This document shows positions 26,775-35,172 of a stretch of 57,111 nucleotides of DNA, in pieces. The stretch is from NCBI RefSeq assembly GCF_009861505.1, contig NZ_WTFT01000034.1:1-57111 (forward strand), given 5' to 3'. Within the stretch, counting starts at the first letter, position 1. Each line of letters starts with the position of its first letter. Origin of the DNA: Pseudomonas izuensis (GTDB taxonomy: Bacteria > Pseudomonadota > Gammaproteobacteria > Pseudomonadales > Pseudomonadaceae). The notes below the pieces were generated by a model. It did no database searches. It saw only the letters and a program-made list of their open reading frames with translations, and was not told the origin of the DNA. Position numbers and translations under genes: made by a program.

Positions 26775-27557
26775 ATGCCTCGTTTTGCTGCCAACCTCAG
26801 CATGCTCTACCCGGAACATGCGTTTCTGGATCGCTTCGCCGCCGCGGCTGCTGATGGTTTCGAAGCGGTGGAGTATCTGTTTCCCTACGACTACAGCGCC
26901 GAAGAGCTCCAGCAACGCTTGAGCGACAACGGCCTGGTGCAGGCACTCTTCAATGCACCGCCCGGTGATTGGGCGGCGGGCGAACGCGGCACGGTATCGT
27001 TGCCCGGCCGGGAGACTGAATTTCGAAGTGGTTTTGATCGCGCCCTGGAATACGCCGGCGTGCTGGGCAATTCACGCATCCATGTCATGGCCGGCCTGCT
27101 GCCCGCCGAGATTGACCGGGCACGGCATCACGGCATTTACCTGGAAAACCTCGCCTATGCCACCGCTCAAGCAGCCAAGGCAGGCGCCACGGTACTGCTC
27201 GAGCCAATCAATACGCGTGACATGCCGGGCTTTTTCCTTAATCGGCAGGATCAGGCTCAAGCCATCTGCAAGGAAGTGGGTGCCAGTAACCTAAAGGTCC
27301 AGTTCGACTGCTACCACTGCCAAATCGTCGAGGGCGACCTGGCCACCAAACTCCGCAGGGACTTCGACGGCATCGGCCACATCCAGATCGCCGGCGTGCC
27401 GGACCGACATGAGCCGGACCTGGGAGAAGTCAATTATCCTTATCTGTTCGAGCTGATCGATCAGTTGGGCTATGACGGCTGGGTAGGGTGTGAATACCGG
27501 CCGCGTGGCAATACCTCGGCCGGCTTGCAGTGGTTACGCGACTGGAAATCGCGTTAA
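26775..27557 (+). CDS. otnI: 2-oxo-tetronate isomerase (hydroxypyruvate isomerase family)
   Basis: The 260-aa TIM-barrel protein is of the Hyi/xylose-isomerase-like family: MPRFAANLSMLYPE start, EPINTRDMPGF with the metal-binding Glu, and VQFDCYHCQIVEGDL. It interconverts 2-oxo- and 3-oxo-tetronate. AGGAG precedes the start. It ends the operon, and no strong terminator follows for about 200 bp. Confidence 0.87.
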   Translation: MPRFAANLSMLYPEHAFLDRFAAAAADGFEAVEYLFPYDYSAEELQQRLSDNGLVQALFNAPPGDWAAGERGTVSLPGRETEFRSGFDRALEYAGVLGNSRIHVMAGLLPAEIDRARHHGIYLENLAYATAQAAKAGATVLLEPINTRDMPGFFLNRQDQAQAICKEVGASNLKVQFDCYHCQIVEGDLATKLRRDFDGIGHIQIAGVPDRHEPDLGEVNYPYLFELIDQLGYDGWVGCEYRPRGNTSAGLQWLRDWKSR

Positions 27558-27760
27558 GCGCTAGAAAAACCAATCTATTGAAGCGTTTCTCCAGCAATGG
27601 TCCGACATCACGACATGAGCCATTTCACCCACGGCGCCCATGCTGTGCCCGCTCAAACGGTAAAAATCATCGGCGTACCTGCACATTTTGATCATTAAGT
27701 TGTCAGTTACGGTCATTGAGCGGTCTTCGCGGTGCTCATAGTCTGTAACCCATGACTGAG

Positions 27761-27786
27761 GGGCGCCGAAGAGCGCCCGCTTTTTT
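27761..27786 (+). terminator. Rho-independent terminator
   Basis: GGGCGC and GCGCCC pair around a CGAAGA loop, and six T residues follow two bases after the stem. It lies about 200 bp after otnI and 28 bp before fadH. It may terminate the acid-sugar operon or act as an attenuator in the fadH leader. Confidence 0.75.
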
Positions 27787-27813
27787 CCGTGATCGCTCGA
27801 TGTGGAGTTACCG

Positions 27814-29853
27814 ATGACCGCCGCTCATTACCCGCACCTGTTGGCCCCGCTGGACCTGGGTTTTACCACGTTGCGCAACCGTACCCTGATGGGCTCGATG
27901 CACACCGGTCTCGAGGAGAAGCCGGGTGGCTTCGAGCGCATGGCGGCGTACTTCGCCGAGCGTGCCCGTGGCGGTGTCGGCCTGATGGTGACCGGCGGTA
28001 TCGGTCCGAACGATGAGGGCGGTGTGTACTCCGGCGCCGCCAAGCTGACCACCGAGGCAGAAGCGCTCAAGCATCAGATCGTGACCCGTGCGGTACACGA
28101 GGCGGGCGGCAAGATTTGCATGCAGATCCTTCACGCCGGCCGTTATGCCTACAGCCCGAAACAGGTCGCGCCAAGCGCCATCCAGGCACCGATCAACCCG
28201 TTCAAGCCTAAAGAGCTGGACGAGGAAGGCATCGAGAAACAGATCAGCGATTTCGTCACCTGCTCGACCCTGGCGCAACAGGCCGAGTACGACGGCGTCG
28301 AAATCATGGGGTCCGAAGGCTACTTCATTAACCAGTTCCTGGCCGCTCACACCAACCACCGCACCGACCGTTGGGGTGGCAGCTACGAAAACCGCATGCG
28401 CCTGCCGGTGGAAATTGTGCGCCGGGTGCGTGAAGCGGTCGGCCCGAACTTCATCATCATTTTCCGCCTGTCGATGCTTGATCTGGTGGAAGGCGGCAGC
28501 ACCTGGGAAGAAATCGTGCAGTTGGCCAAGGCCATCGAGCAGGCCGGGGCGACGATCATCAACACCGGTATCGGCTGGCACGAAGCGCGGATCCCGACCA
28601 TTGCCACCAAAGTCCCGCGTGCGGCGTTCAGCAAGGTCACGGCCAAGTTGCGCGGTTCGGTGAACATTCCGTTGATCACCACTAACCGCATCAACACCCC
28701 GGAAGTGGCCGAGCAAATCCTCGCCGAAGGCGATGCCGACATGGTTTCGATGGCGCGGCCGTTCCTTGCCGACCCGGACTTCGTCAACAAGGCCGCTGAA
28801 GGTCGCGCCGATGAAATCAACACCTGCATCGGTTGCAACCAGGCGTGCCTGGATCACACCTTCGGCGGCAAGTTGACCAGTTGCCTGGTGAACCCGCGAG
28901 CCTGCCACGAAACCGAACTCAATTACCTGCCGGTGCAGCAGCTCAAGAAGATTGCCGTGGTCGGTGCCGGCCCTGCCGGTTTGTCTGCCGCGACCGTGGC
29001 GGCCGAGCGTGGTCATCAGGTCACGCTGTTTGATTCGGCCAGCGAAATCGGCGGCCAGTTCAACGTTGCCAAGCGCGTGCCGGGCAAGGAAGAGTTCTAT
29101 GAAACCCTGCGTTTTTTCGGCCGCAAACTGCAAACCACCAACGTCGAGGTGTGCCTGAACACCCGCGTGGATGTGGCCGGACTGGTCGAGGGCGGTTACG
29201 ACGAAATCATCCTGGCCACCGGCATTGCGCCACGGCTGCCGGCGATTCCCGGCGTGGAGAATGCAAAGGTATTGAGCTACCTGGACGTGCTGCTTGAGCG
29301 CAAACCGGTCGGCAAGCGTGTCGCGGTGATCGGCGCCGGCGGTATTGGTTTCGACGTCTCGGAATTCCTCGTTCACCAGGGCCAGGCCACCAGCCAGAAT
29401 CGCGATGAATTCTGGAAAGAGTGGGGCATCGATACGCACCTGGAGGCGCGTGGCGGTGTCGCCGGGATCAAGGCCGCGCCCCATGCACCGGCCCGCGAAG
29501 TGTTCCTGCTGCAACGCAAGAAATCCAAGGTCGGCGACGGCCTGGGCAAGACCACCGGCTGGATTCACCGCACCGGTCTGAAGAACAAGCAGGTGCAGAT
29601 GCTCAACAGCGTCGAATACCTGAAGATCGATGACGATGGCCTGCACATCCGCATCGGCGAAACCGGCGAGCCGCAAGTGCTGCCCGTGGACAATATCGTG
29701 ATCTGCGCCGGGCAGGACCCGCTGCGTGAGTTGCAGGAAGGCCTGGTGGCGGCGGGGCAGAACGTGCATCTGATCGGCGGCGCGGATGTCGCGGCGGAGC
29801 TGGATGCCAAGCGCGCGATCAATCAGGGTTCGCGGTTGGCTGCCGAGTTGTAA
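27814..29853 (+). CDS. fadH: 2,4-dienoyl-CoA reductase (NADPH)
   Basis: The 679-aa enzyme has an N-terminal FMN-binding TIM barrel (APLDLGFTTLRNRTLMGSMH), a [4Fe-4S] site with Cys 338, 341, 345 and 357, and a C-terminal FAD/NADPH domain (VVGAGPAGLSAA near residue 390). The Cys spacing matches E. coli FadH, as do the HTNHRTDRWGG loop and the catalytic His in TGIGWHEAR. It reduces 2,4-dienoyl-CoA in beta-oxidation of unsaturated fatty acids. GGAG 7 nt upstream supports start 27814. Dimethylglycine-catabolism DgcA-type proteins share the architecture but lack this N-terminus. Confidence 0.93.
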   Translation: MTAAHYPHLLAPLDLGFTTLRNRTLMGSMHTGLEEKPGGFERMAAYFAERARGGVGLMVTGGIGPNDEGGVYSGAAKLTTEAEALKHQIVTRAVHEAGGKICMQILHAGRYAYSPKQVAPSAIQAPINPFKPKELDEEGIEKQISDFVTCSTLAQQAEYDGVEIMGSEGYFINQFLAAHTNHRTDRWGGSYENRMRLPVEIVRRVREAVGPNFIIIFRLSMLDLVEGGSTWEEIVQLAKAIEQAGATIINTGIGWHEARIPTIATKVPRAAFSKVTAKLRGSVNIPLITTNRINTPEVAEQILAEGDADMVSMARPFLADPDFVNKAAEGRADEINTCIGCNQACLDHTFGGKLTSCLVNPRACHETELNYLPVQQLKKIAVVGAGPAGLSAATVAAERGHQVTLFDSASEIGGQFNVAKRVPGKEEFYETLRFFGRKLQTTNVEVCLNTRVDVAGLVEGGYDEIILATGIAPRLPAIPGVENAKVLSYLDVLLERKPVGKRVAVIGAGGIGFDVSEFLVHQGQATSQNRDEFWKEWGIDTHLEARGGVAGIKAAPHAPAREVFLLQRKKSKVGDGLGKTTGWIHRTGLKNKQVQMLNSVEYLKIDDDGLHIRIGETGEPQVLPVDNIVICAGQDPLRELQEGLVAAGQNVHLIGGADVAAELDAKRAINQGSRLAAEL

Positions 29854-29883
29854 CTTACAGATCAGCCAAGCCAGACACATATC

Positions 29884-29913
29884 TGTGGCGAGGGGATAAA
29901 TCCCCTCGCCACA
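29884..29913. repeat. Single palindromic repeat
   Basis: A perfect 13-bp stem (TGTGGCGAGGGGA and its complement) encloses a TAAA loop. The same hairpin is a common dispersed element in P. fluorescens-group genomes. It lies just after fadH and may protect or end its mRNA, but no T-run follows. Confidence 0.75.
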
Positions 29914-29925
29914 AGTACTGCTAAG

Positions 29926-30843
29926 ATGCCGGCTCTTTACCCGGAACCGGCATCGATGCTTTTCCCTCCCAACGACTGGCTCAAAACCGCCGGCATCGAG
30001 GCCGCGATCCTGCGCCTGGACCTGATCGACCCACTGATCAGCGGCAATAAGTGGTTCAAGCTCATCGAGCATCTCAAGGCCGCTGACCGGGCGGGTGCCG
30101 AAGGCATCATCAGCCTGGGTGGCGCGCACTCCAATCACCTGCATGCACTGGCCGCGGCCGGCAAGCGGTTTGGTTTTGCCACGGTCGGCCTGTTGCGCGG
30201 CCATCCTCAGGAGACGCCTACGGTTAAGGATTTGCAGGCGTTCGGCATGCAGTTGCACTGGCTCGGCTACGGCGGCTATCGGGCGCGGCATGAGGCGGGA
30301 TTCTGGGAGCCATGGCACACGCAGTATCCCCATCTGTTTCCGGTCCCGGAAGGTGGCGGCGGTTTGCAAGGCGCAACGGGTTGCGAACAGCTAAAGACAA
30401 TGGTCAGCGCACAACTGGACGGATTGGGGTGGGATGACTACGACGGTTGGTGGCTGGCCTGTGGAACCGGCACCACCCTGGCCGGACTGGTGTTGGCCGA
30501 AGCGGGGGAACACCCGGTTTATGGTGCGTTGGCGGTGCCTGACGATCATGGTGTGGCGCAACAGGTCGAGCGGATCGTGGAGGAGGCGGGCGTGACGGGG
30601 CCGGCTCATGAACTGTTTGACGCCAGCCGTGGCGGCTTTGCCAAGGTCGATCCGCTGTTACTCGAGTTCATCGAGCAGATAGAAACAGCCAGCGGCGTTC
30701 CCCTGGAACCGCTGTATACCGGCAAGGCATTGCTGGCATTCAAAGAACAAGTCGAGGCGGGGAAGTTTGCCGCAGGCACGCGATTGATTTTCGTGCATAC
30801 CGGCGGTTTGCAGGGACGGCGGGGGTTCAATCCACAAATCTGA
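29926..30843 (+). CDS. PLP-dependent D-cysteine desulfhydrase/ACC-deaminase-like enzyme
   Basis: The 305-aa protein is of the ACC deaminase/D-cysteine desulfhydrase family. The PLP Lys is in SGNKWFKL (about residues 39-46), GGAHSNH (about 64-70) binds the cofactor carboxylate region, and CGTGTT is the phosphate loop. It could degrade D-cysteine or another D-amino acid. True ACC deaminases are longer and have a different N-terminus, so ACC activity is unlikely. An internal ATG at 29956 is an alternative start. It appears monocistronic. Confidence 0.8.
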   Translation: MPALYPEPASMLFPPNDWLKTAGIEAAILRLDLIDPLISGNKWFKLIEHLKAADRAGAEGIISLGGAHSNHLHALAAAGKRFGFATVGLLRGHPQETPTVKDLQAFGMQLHWLGYGGYRARHEAGFWEPWHTQYPHLFPVPEGGGGLQGATGCEQLKTMVSAQLDGLGWDDYDGWWLACGTGTTLAGLVLAEAGEHPVYGALAVPDDHGVAQQVERIVEEAGVTGPAHELFDASRGGFAKVDPLLLEFIEQIETASGVPLEPLYTGKALLAFKEQVEAGKFAAGTRLIFVHTGGLQGRRGFNPQI

Positions 30844-30860
30844 AAGGCACCGCAATCCCC

Positions 30861-30949
30861 CTGTAGGAGCGAGCCTGCTCGCGATGGCGGCGGTACATCC
30901 GGCACCGATGTGTCAGACAGTCCGCTATCGCGAGCAGGCTCGCTCCTAC
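30861..30949. repeat. REPIN, GAGCCTGCTCGCGA type
   Basis: Inverted REP arms (GTAGGAGCGAGCCTGCTCGC and its complement) flank a loop of about 40 bp. It lies between the convergent ends of the PLP enzyme and the cytochrome b561 gene. Confidence 0.88.
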
Positions 30950-30967
30950 CGTTGTGATTCGTTGGGT

Positions 30968-31528
30968 TCAGGTACTGCGATTTACCCCTTTGGGCATCAT
31001 CCGCAACAAGGTGTTATCGCCCACCACATAGTGGTGATACAGCCCGGCCACGGCATGCAGGCCGATCAGCCAGTAGCCAATGGTTCCGGCCAGCTCGTGC
31101 CATTCCTGCAGTTGCCTGGCGAATGCCTTGTCTTCAGCCACCAGCAGCGGCAGGTCGACGCCGTAGAACATCACTTGATTGCCTTTGGCGCTGGTGGTCA
31201 GCCATCCGAGAATCGGCGTGGCGATCATGAACAGGTAAAGCGCCCAGTGCATCAGCCTGGCCAGCATCGTCTGCCACTGAGGCGATGCCGGAAAAATCTG
31301 TGGTGCCGGGCCGAAGCTGCGCGCGAACAACCGCAACCAGACCAGGACAAACACCGTCAGGCCGAGCATGAAGTGCGACTCCACAATCAGCGCTCGACCA
31401 CCACTGCCTTTGGGGAATATCCCACGCAGTTCGATGCAGGCGTAAACCAGCACCAGCAGGACCAGCATCAACCAATGCAGCACGATCGATACGGTGCTGT
31501 AGCGCGACGCGGAATTTTTCCATGGCAT
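30968..31528 (-). CDS. Cytochrome b561 family protein
   Basis: The 186-aa four-helix diheme membrane cytochrome has His residues placed for two b hemes: VLHWLML near the N-terminus, ESHFMLGL, LMHWALYL and GLHAVAGLYHHY. Proteins of this family pass electrons from quinol, in some cases disposing of superoxide. It is monocistronic, flanked by REPINs on both sides. A paralogue lies at 53480-54025. Confidence 0.9.
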   Translation of the reverse strand: MPWKNSASRYSTVSIVLHWLMLVLLVLVYACIELRGIFPKGSGGRALIVESHFMLGLTVFVLVWLRLFARSFGPAPQIFPASPQWQTMLARLMHWALYLFMIATPILGWLTTSAKGNQVMFYGVDLPLLVAEDKAFARQLQEWHELAGTIGYWLIGLHAVAGLYHHYVVGDNTLLRMMPKGVNRST

Positions 31529-31681
31529 ACGGCGTTCCTCACAGGTCGGGTCAAGCCACCGTTCCTGGTCAACGGTGTGCTTTAACTGTAATCCTGTTTC
31601 AGCGGATTTGCCTCGGGCTGTTTAACGCTGAAGGCTCTGTTCAGGTAATTGACAGGAAGACGCAATACCCCGGCTTTACCC

Positions 31682-31783
31682 CTGTAGGAGCGAGCCTGCT
31701 CGCGATGGACGAAAGGACAACGCGGGGCATCAGGTAGCCAGCGTTATCGTTGACGTCCATCGCGAGCAGGCTCGCTCCTACAG
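31682..31783. repeat. REPIN, GAGCCTGCTCGCGA type
   Basis: Paired inverted REP arms lie between the start of the b561 gene and the stop of phnX, with a loop of about 50 bp. Confidence 0.88.
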
Positions 31784-31799
31784 GGTGGGCCGTGGTGAA

Positions 31800-32627
31800 T
31801 CAGCTGTTTTGTGGCATCTCACCACGGGCCAGGCGCTTGTTGATGTCGGCGATCACTTCAGGCAAGTCGGTGATGGTGTCGATCATGTAATGCGGGCGAG
31901 AGCCTTCGAACATGGCGTGGATACGTTTGCGTTCGCTGTCCAGTGTATCGCTGCCGAGGGCGCGATAACCCTCATAGTCCAGACCCAACGCGTTGCCCGA
32001 GCAGATCAGTGCCACGGTCCACATACCGGCGCGGCGCCCTTCGAGAATGCCCGGCACGGTGTCGTCGATCTTCACGCAGGCGGCAACGTCGTCGATGCCC
32101 AGGGCGATCACATTGGCCAGGGCCTGGGCCGGCCATGGGCGGCCGTTCGGTACTTCATCGGTGGCGACGACGTGGTCGGCGACGTAACCGTTGGTGGCGG
32201 CCAGCTCGACAACCTTGTCCATGACCTGTTTCGGGTAGCCGGAGCAGGAACCGATCTTGATCCCTTGCCGGCGCAGGTTGGCGATGGTGTCCAGGGCGCC
32301 TGGAATCAACGCCGAGTGCTCGGCGATTTTCTCGATCTGCAACGGCATGAAGCGCTGGTAGATGGCGGTGACGTCATCGTCGGTCGGTGTGCGGCCGAAC
32401 ACCTTGCGATAACGCTCGGCGACTTCCGGCAGGTTGCACAGGGTACGGATGTGGTCCCACTTGCCCATGCCCATCGGGCCACGGGCTTCTTCGATGGACA
32501 CCTGCACGTCGAATTCGGCGAAGGCTTCGACAAAAATCTGCGTCGGTGCGAAAGAACCGAAATCGACGACGGTGCCGGCCCAGTCGAGGATGGCGGCTTG
32601 CAGCTGGGTTGGGTTGGTGTAGTTCAT
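31800..32627 (-). CDS. phnX: Phosphonoacetaldehyde hydrolase
   Basis: The 275-aa HAD-superfamily enzyme cleaves the C-P bond of phosphonoacetaldehyde to acetaldehyde and phosphate. The nucleophile Asp15 is in ILDWAGT, and Lys56 in GMGKWDH is the Schiff-base residue typical of PhnX. SCSGYP and VKIDDT complete the HAD motifs. Start 32627 is chosen over 32651 (AGGA about 10 nt upstream, normal N-terminus). It follows phnW with a REPIN in between. Confidence 0.95.
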   Translation of the reverse strand: MNYTNPTQLQAAILDWAGTVVDFGSFAPTQIFVEAFAEFDVQVSIEEARGPMGMGKWDHIRTLCNLPEVAERYRKVFGRTPTDDDVTAIYQRFMPLQIEKIAEHSALIPGALDTIANLRRQGIKIGSCSGYPKQVMDKVVELAATNGYVADHVVATDEVPNGRPWPAQALANVIALGIDDVAACVKIDDTVPGILEGRRAGMWTVALICSGNALGLDYEGYRALGSDTLDSERKRIHAMFEGSRPHYMIDTITDLPEVIADINKRLARGEMPQNS

Positions 32628-32661
32628 GGTGATCAAATCCTGAATTGGCAATACGGTTCAA

Positions 32662-32753
32662 TGTAGGAGTGAGCCTGCTCGCGATGAGGCTCGGTCAGTC
32701 GACATCAATGGTGGATGTCAGACCGAAATCGCGAGCAGGCTCGCTCCTACAGG
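32662..32753. repeat. REPIN between phnW and phnX
   Basis: Inverted REP arms (GTAGGAGTGAGCCTGCTCGC and complement, one base different from its relatives) fill most of the 141-bp gap between phnW and phnX. It may lower expression of phnX relative to phnW. Confidence 0.87.
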
Positions 32754-32768
32754 GGAATGGGGTGGGGT

Positions 32769-33878
32769 TTAGATCTCGAGTACTTCCATCTCGCGCAACA
32801 CTTCGCCGATGGCCGCCACGGCTTCACGCATTTCCGCCGGTTGGACGTGGCCGATGCAGCCGACGCGGAAGGTTTCGACCTGGGTCAGTTTGCCGGGGTA
32901 GAGGATGTAACCCTTGGCCTTGACCCGCTCGTAGAATTCCTTGAACTGATAGCGTGGGTCTTTCGGCGCGTGGAAGGTGGCGATGATCGGTGCCTGGATC
33001 GCGGCCGGCAGGAAGCTGCGCAGTCCCAGTTTGGCCATCTCATCCATCAGCGCCTGGCAGTTGGCGGCATAACGCGCATGCCGCGCCGGCAGGCCACCTT
33101 CTTCGTTGTATTGCAGCAGGGCTTCGTGCAGCGCCGCGACCACATGGGTCGGCGGGGTGAAGCGCCACTGGCCGGTTTTCATCATGTAGGCGTGCTGGTC
33201 GAACAGATCCATCGCCAGCGAATGGGAGTTACCGGCGGATGCGGCCAGGGATTCTTTGTTGGCAAACACGAAACCCATGCCCGGTACGCCTTCCAGACAT
33301 TTGCCGGAAGCGGCGATCAACGCGTCGAACGGCACCTGTTGCGCATCGACCGGCAGCGCGCCGAAGGAACTCATGGCGTCGATGATCAGGCGTTTGCCAT
33401 GCTGCGCGACGACCTGGGCGATGTCCGGCAAGGGGTTGAGGATGCCGGTGCTGGTTTCGCAGTGGATCAGGGCGACGTGGGTGATGCCGGCGTCGGCCCG
33501 CAGCAGGCGGTCGACATCGGCGGCGGTAGTCGGTTCGTCTTCGGCGGTTTCGAAGGTGCTGAACGAGCGGCCGAGCACTTCGCAGATTTTCGCCAGGCGT
33601 TTGCCGTAGGCGCCGTTGATCAGCACCAGGACTTTGCCATCGCGAGGCACCAGGGTGCCGATGGCCGCTTCCACCGCGAAGGTGCCGCTGCCTTGCAGGG
33701 GCACGCAATGGTGGCTGGCGGCGCCGTTGATGATCGCCAGCAGTTGCTCGCAGAGGCTGGCGGTCAGTTGGTTGAAGCGGTCATCCCACGAACCCCAGTC
33801 GACCATCATCGCCTGGCGGGTGCGGGCCGAAGTGGTCAACGGGCCGGGGGTGAGCAGGATGGGGGCGGCAGTACTCAT
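32769..33878 (-). CDS. phnW: 2-aminoethylphosphonate-pyruvate transaminase
   Basis: The 369-aa fold-type I PLP aminotransferase has ILLTPGPLTTS at the N-terminus, QGSGTFAVEA (about 62-71), DAMSSFGA (about 167-174) and the PLP Lys193 in SGKCLEGVPG. It transfers the amino group of 2-aminoethylphosphonate to pyruvate, giving phosphonoacetaldehyde for PhnX. GAGGA lies 8 nt upstream of the ATG. It is the first gene of the phnWX operon, divergent from a LysR gene. Confidence 0.95.
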   Translation of the reverse strand: MSTAAPILLTPGPLTTSARTRQAMMVDWGSWDDRFNQLTASLCEQLLAIINGAASHHCVPLQGSGTFAVEAAIGTLVPRDGKVLVLINGAYGKRLAKICEVLGRSFSTFETAEDEPTTAADVDRLLRADAGITHVALIHCETSTGILNPLPDIAQVVAQHGKRLIIDAMSSFGALPVDAQQVPFDALIAASGKCLEGVPGMGFVFANKESLAASAGNSHSLAMDLFDQHAYMMKTGQWRFTPPTHVVAALHEALLQYNEEGGLPARHARYAANCQALMDEMAKLGLRSFLPAAIQAPIIATFHAPKDPRYQFKEFYERVKAKGYILYPGKLTQVETFRVGCIGHVQPAEMREAVAAIGEVLREMEVLEI

Positions 33879-33919
33879 TCTCGTGTCCTCGCAATCGATG
33901 GGATGAAGCTACGGGGCTT

Positions 33920-33931
33920 AAATTGCAATTT
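33920..33931. promoter_or_regulatory. Palindrome in phnW/LysR intergenic region
   Basis: AAATTGCAATTT is a perfect 12-bp palindrome in the 109-bp divergent gap, the expected place and style (AT-rich dyad) for a LysR operator. Binding is inferred. Confidence 0.5.
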
Positions 33932-33987
33932 GCCGAGCTATCAATCAAATTGTTTATTGTTATGCCAGCCATCAGTGAGGGTTATTC

Positions 33988-34851
33988 ATGAACCTGTTTC
34001 AGCTCCGTGCGTTCGATGCCGTGGCCCGCGAGGGCAGCTTCACCCGCGCCGCCGCACGACTGTTCATCAGCCAACCGGCGGTGACCGGGCACATCAAGGC
34101 GCTGGAAGAGCATTACCAGATCACCCTGTTGCGCCGCACCGCGCGACGGGTGGAGTTGACGGAAGAGGGCACCAAACTGGCGGCAATCACCCGGGCGATG
34201 TTCGGCCTGGCCGAAGAGGCGCAGGTGATGCTGGAGGCCAACCGGCAGTTGCTCACCGGGCGCCTGGAAGTGGCGGCGGACGGCCCGCACATGGTCATGC
34301 CTATGCTCGCGAGCCTGCGGGCGCGCTATCCGGGGATCACCGTGAACCTGCGTCTGGGCAATGCCCAGGAAACCCTGGCGGCGCTGTTATCCGAGCATGC
34401 CGACGTGGCAGTGCTGACCGAAGTCGAGCCGCGCAAGGGCCTGCATCTGCAGGCGCTGAGCGAGTCACGCATTTGTGCATTGGTGCCCGACGGCCATCCT
34501 TGGGCGCAACGGAGCAAGGGTGTGCCGCTCAAGGAGCTGGACCAGGTGATTATGGTGCTTCGTGAACCGAGCTCGATCACCCGGCGCACCTTTGATGAAG
34601 CCTGCGTCCAGGCCAAGGTCAATCCACGGGTGCTGTTGGAACTGGACAGTCGTGAAGCCGTCACCGAGGCGGTGGCGGCCGAGTTGGGGGTAGGCGTGGT
34701 GTCGTCGGTGGAAGTCAGCCACGATCCGCGGGTGGCGGCGGTGCCGATCATTGGCGAGGGGTTGGTGAACCGGCACATGATGGGGTGCATGGAGCGGCGG
34801 CGGGATTTGCGGTTGATCCAGGCGTTTTTCGGCTTGGCGCCGGTCAGGTAG
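33988..34851 (+). CDS. LysR-family regulator, probably of phnWX
   Basis: The 287-aa protein starts MNLFQLRAFDAVAREGSFTR, with helix-turn-helix AAARLFISQPAVTGHIKALE (about 20-39) and a C-terminal effector domain. It is divergent from phnW with a palindrome between, the standard layout for the LysR activator of 2-aminoethylphosphonate genes in pseudomonads. The effector is likely 2-aminoethylphosphonate or a breakdown product. Confidence 0.88.
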   Translation: MNLFQLRAFDAVAREGSFTRAAARLFISQPAVTGHIKALEEHYQITLLRRTARRVELTEEGTKLAAITRAMFGLAEEAQVMLEANRQLLTGRLEVAADGPHMVMPMLASLRARYPGITVNLRLGNAQETLAALLSEHADVAVLTEVEPRKGLHLQALSESRICALVPDGHPWAQRSKGVPLKELDQVIMVLREPSSITRRTFDEACVQAKVNPRVLLELDSREAVTEAVAAELGVGVVSSVEVSHDPRVAAVPIIGEGLVNRHMMGCMERRRDLRLIQAFFGLAPVR

Positions 34852-34865
34852 ACCGTGGTGCGGCC

Positions 34866-35161
34866 ATCGCGGGCAAGCCTTGCTCCCACAGGTTTTGCGC
34901 CGCACACAAAATAGGTGGTCAGCCTCAATCCCTGTGGGAGTAAAGCTTGCTCCCACAGGTTTTGCGCCGTACGCAAAATAGGTGGTCAGCCTCAATCCCT
35001 GTGGGAGCAAAGCTTGCTCCCACAGGTTTTGCGCCGCACACAAAATAGGTGGTCAGCCTCAATCCCTGTGGGAGCAAAGCTTGCTCCCACAGGTTTTGCG
35101 CCGTACACAAAATAGGTGGTCAGCCTCAATCCCTGTGGGAGCAAAGCTTGCTCGCGATGGG
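34866..35161. repeat. 67-bp tandem REP array
   Basis: A hairpin GTGGGAGCAAAGCTTGCTCC followed by a unique-looking linker (CAGGTTTTGCGCCG..., then AAAATAGGTGGTCAGCC) repeats with an exact 67-bp period: AGCCTCAATC occurs at 34921, 34988, 35055 and 35122. The ends are partial copies, the left with GCGGGCAAGCC and the right with GCTTGCTCGCGATGG. It fills the gap between the convergent ends of two LysR genes. Since 67 is not a multiple of three, the repeated peptides in its frames are artefacts. Confidence 0.92.
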
Positions 35162-35172
35162 GCCAGACCTGC

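Noticed and set aside
27814..29853. Dimethylglycine/sarcosine catabolism enzyme (DgcA-like)
   Set aside because: The N-terminus, iron-sulfur Cys spacing and catalytic motifs match FadH better.
27808..30369. 853-aa minus-strand frame opposite fadH and the PLP enzyme
   Set aside because: It spans two genes with clear catalytic motifs on the plus strand; its sequence has low-complexity character typical of antisense frames.
29926..30843. True ACC deaminase (acdS)
   Set aside because: It is shorter and has a different N-terminus from AcdS; the D-cysteine desulfhydrase-like group fits better.
32715..34565. 616-aa plus-strand frame across phnW and the LysR start
   Set aside because: It is antisense to phnW and out of frame with the LysR gene; no domain is recognisable.
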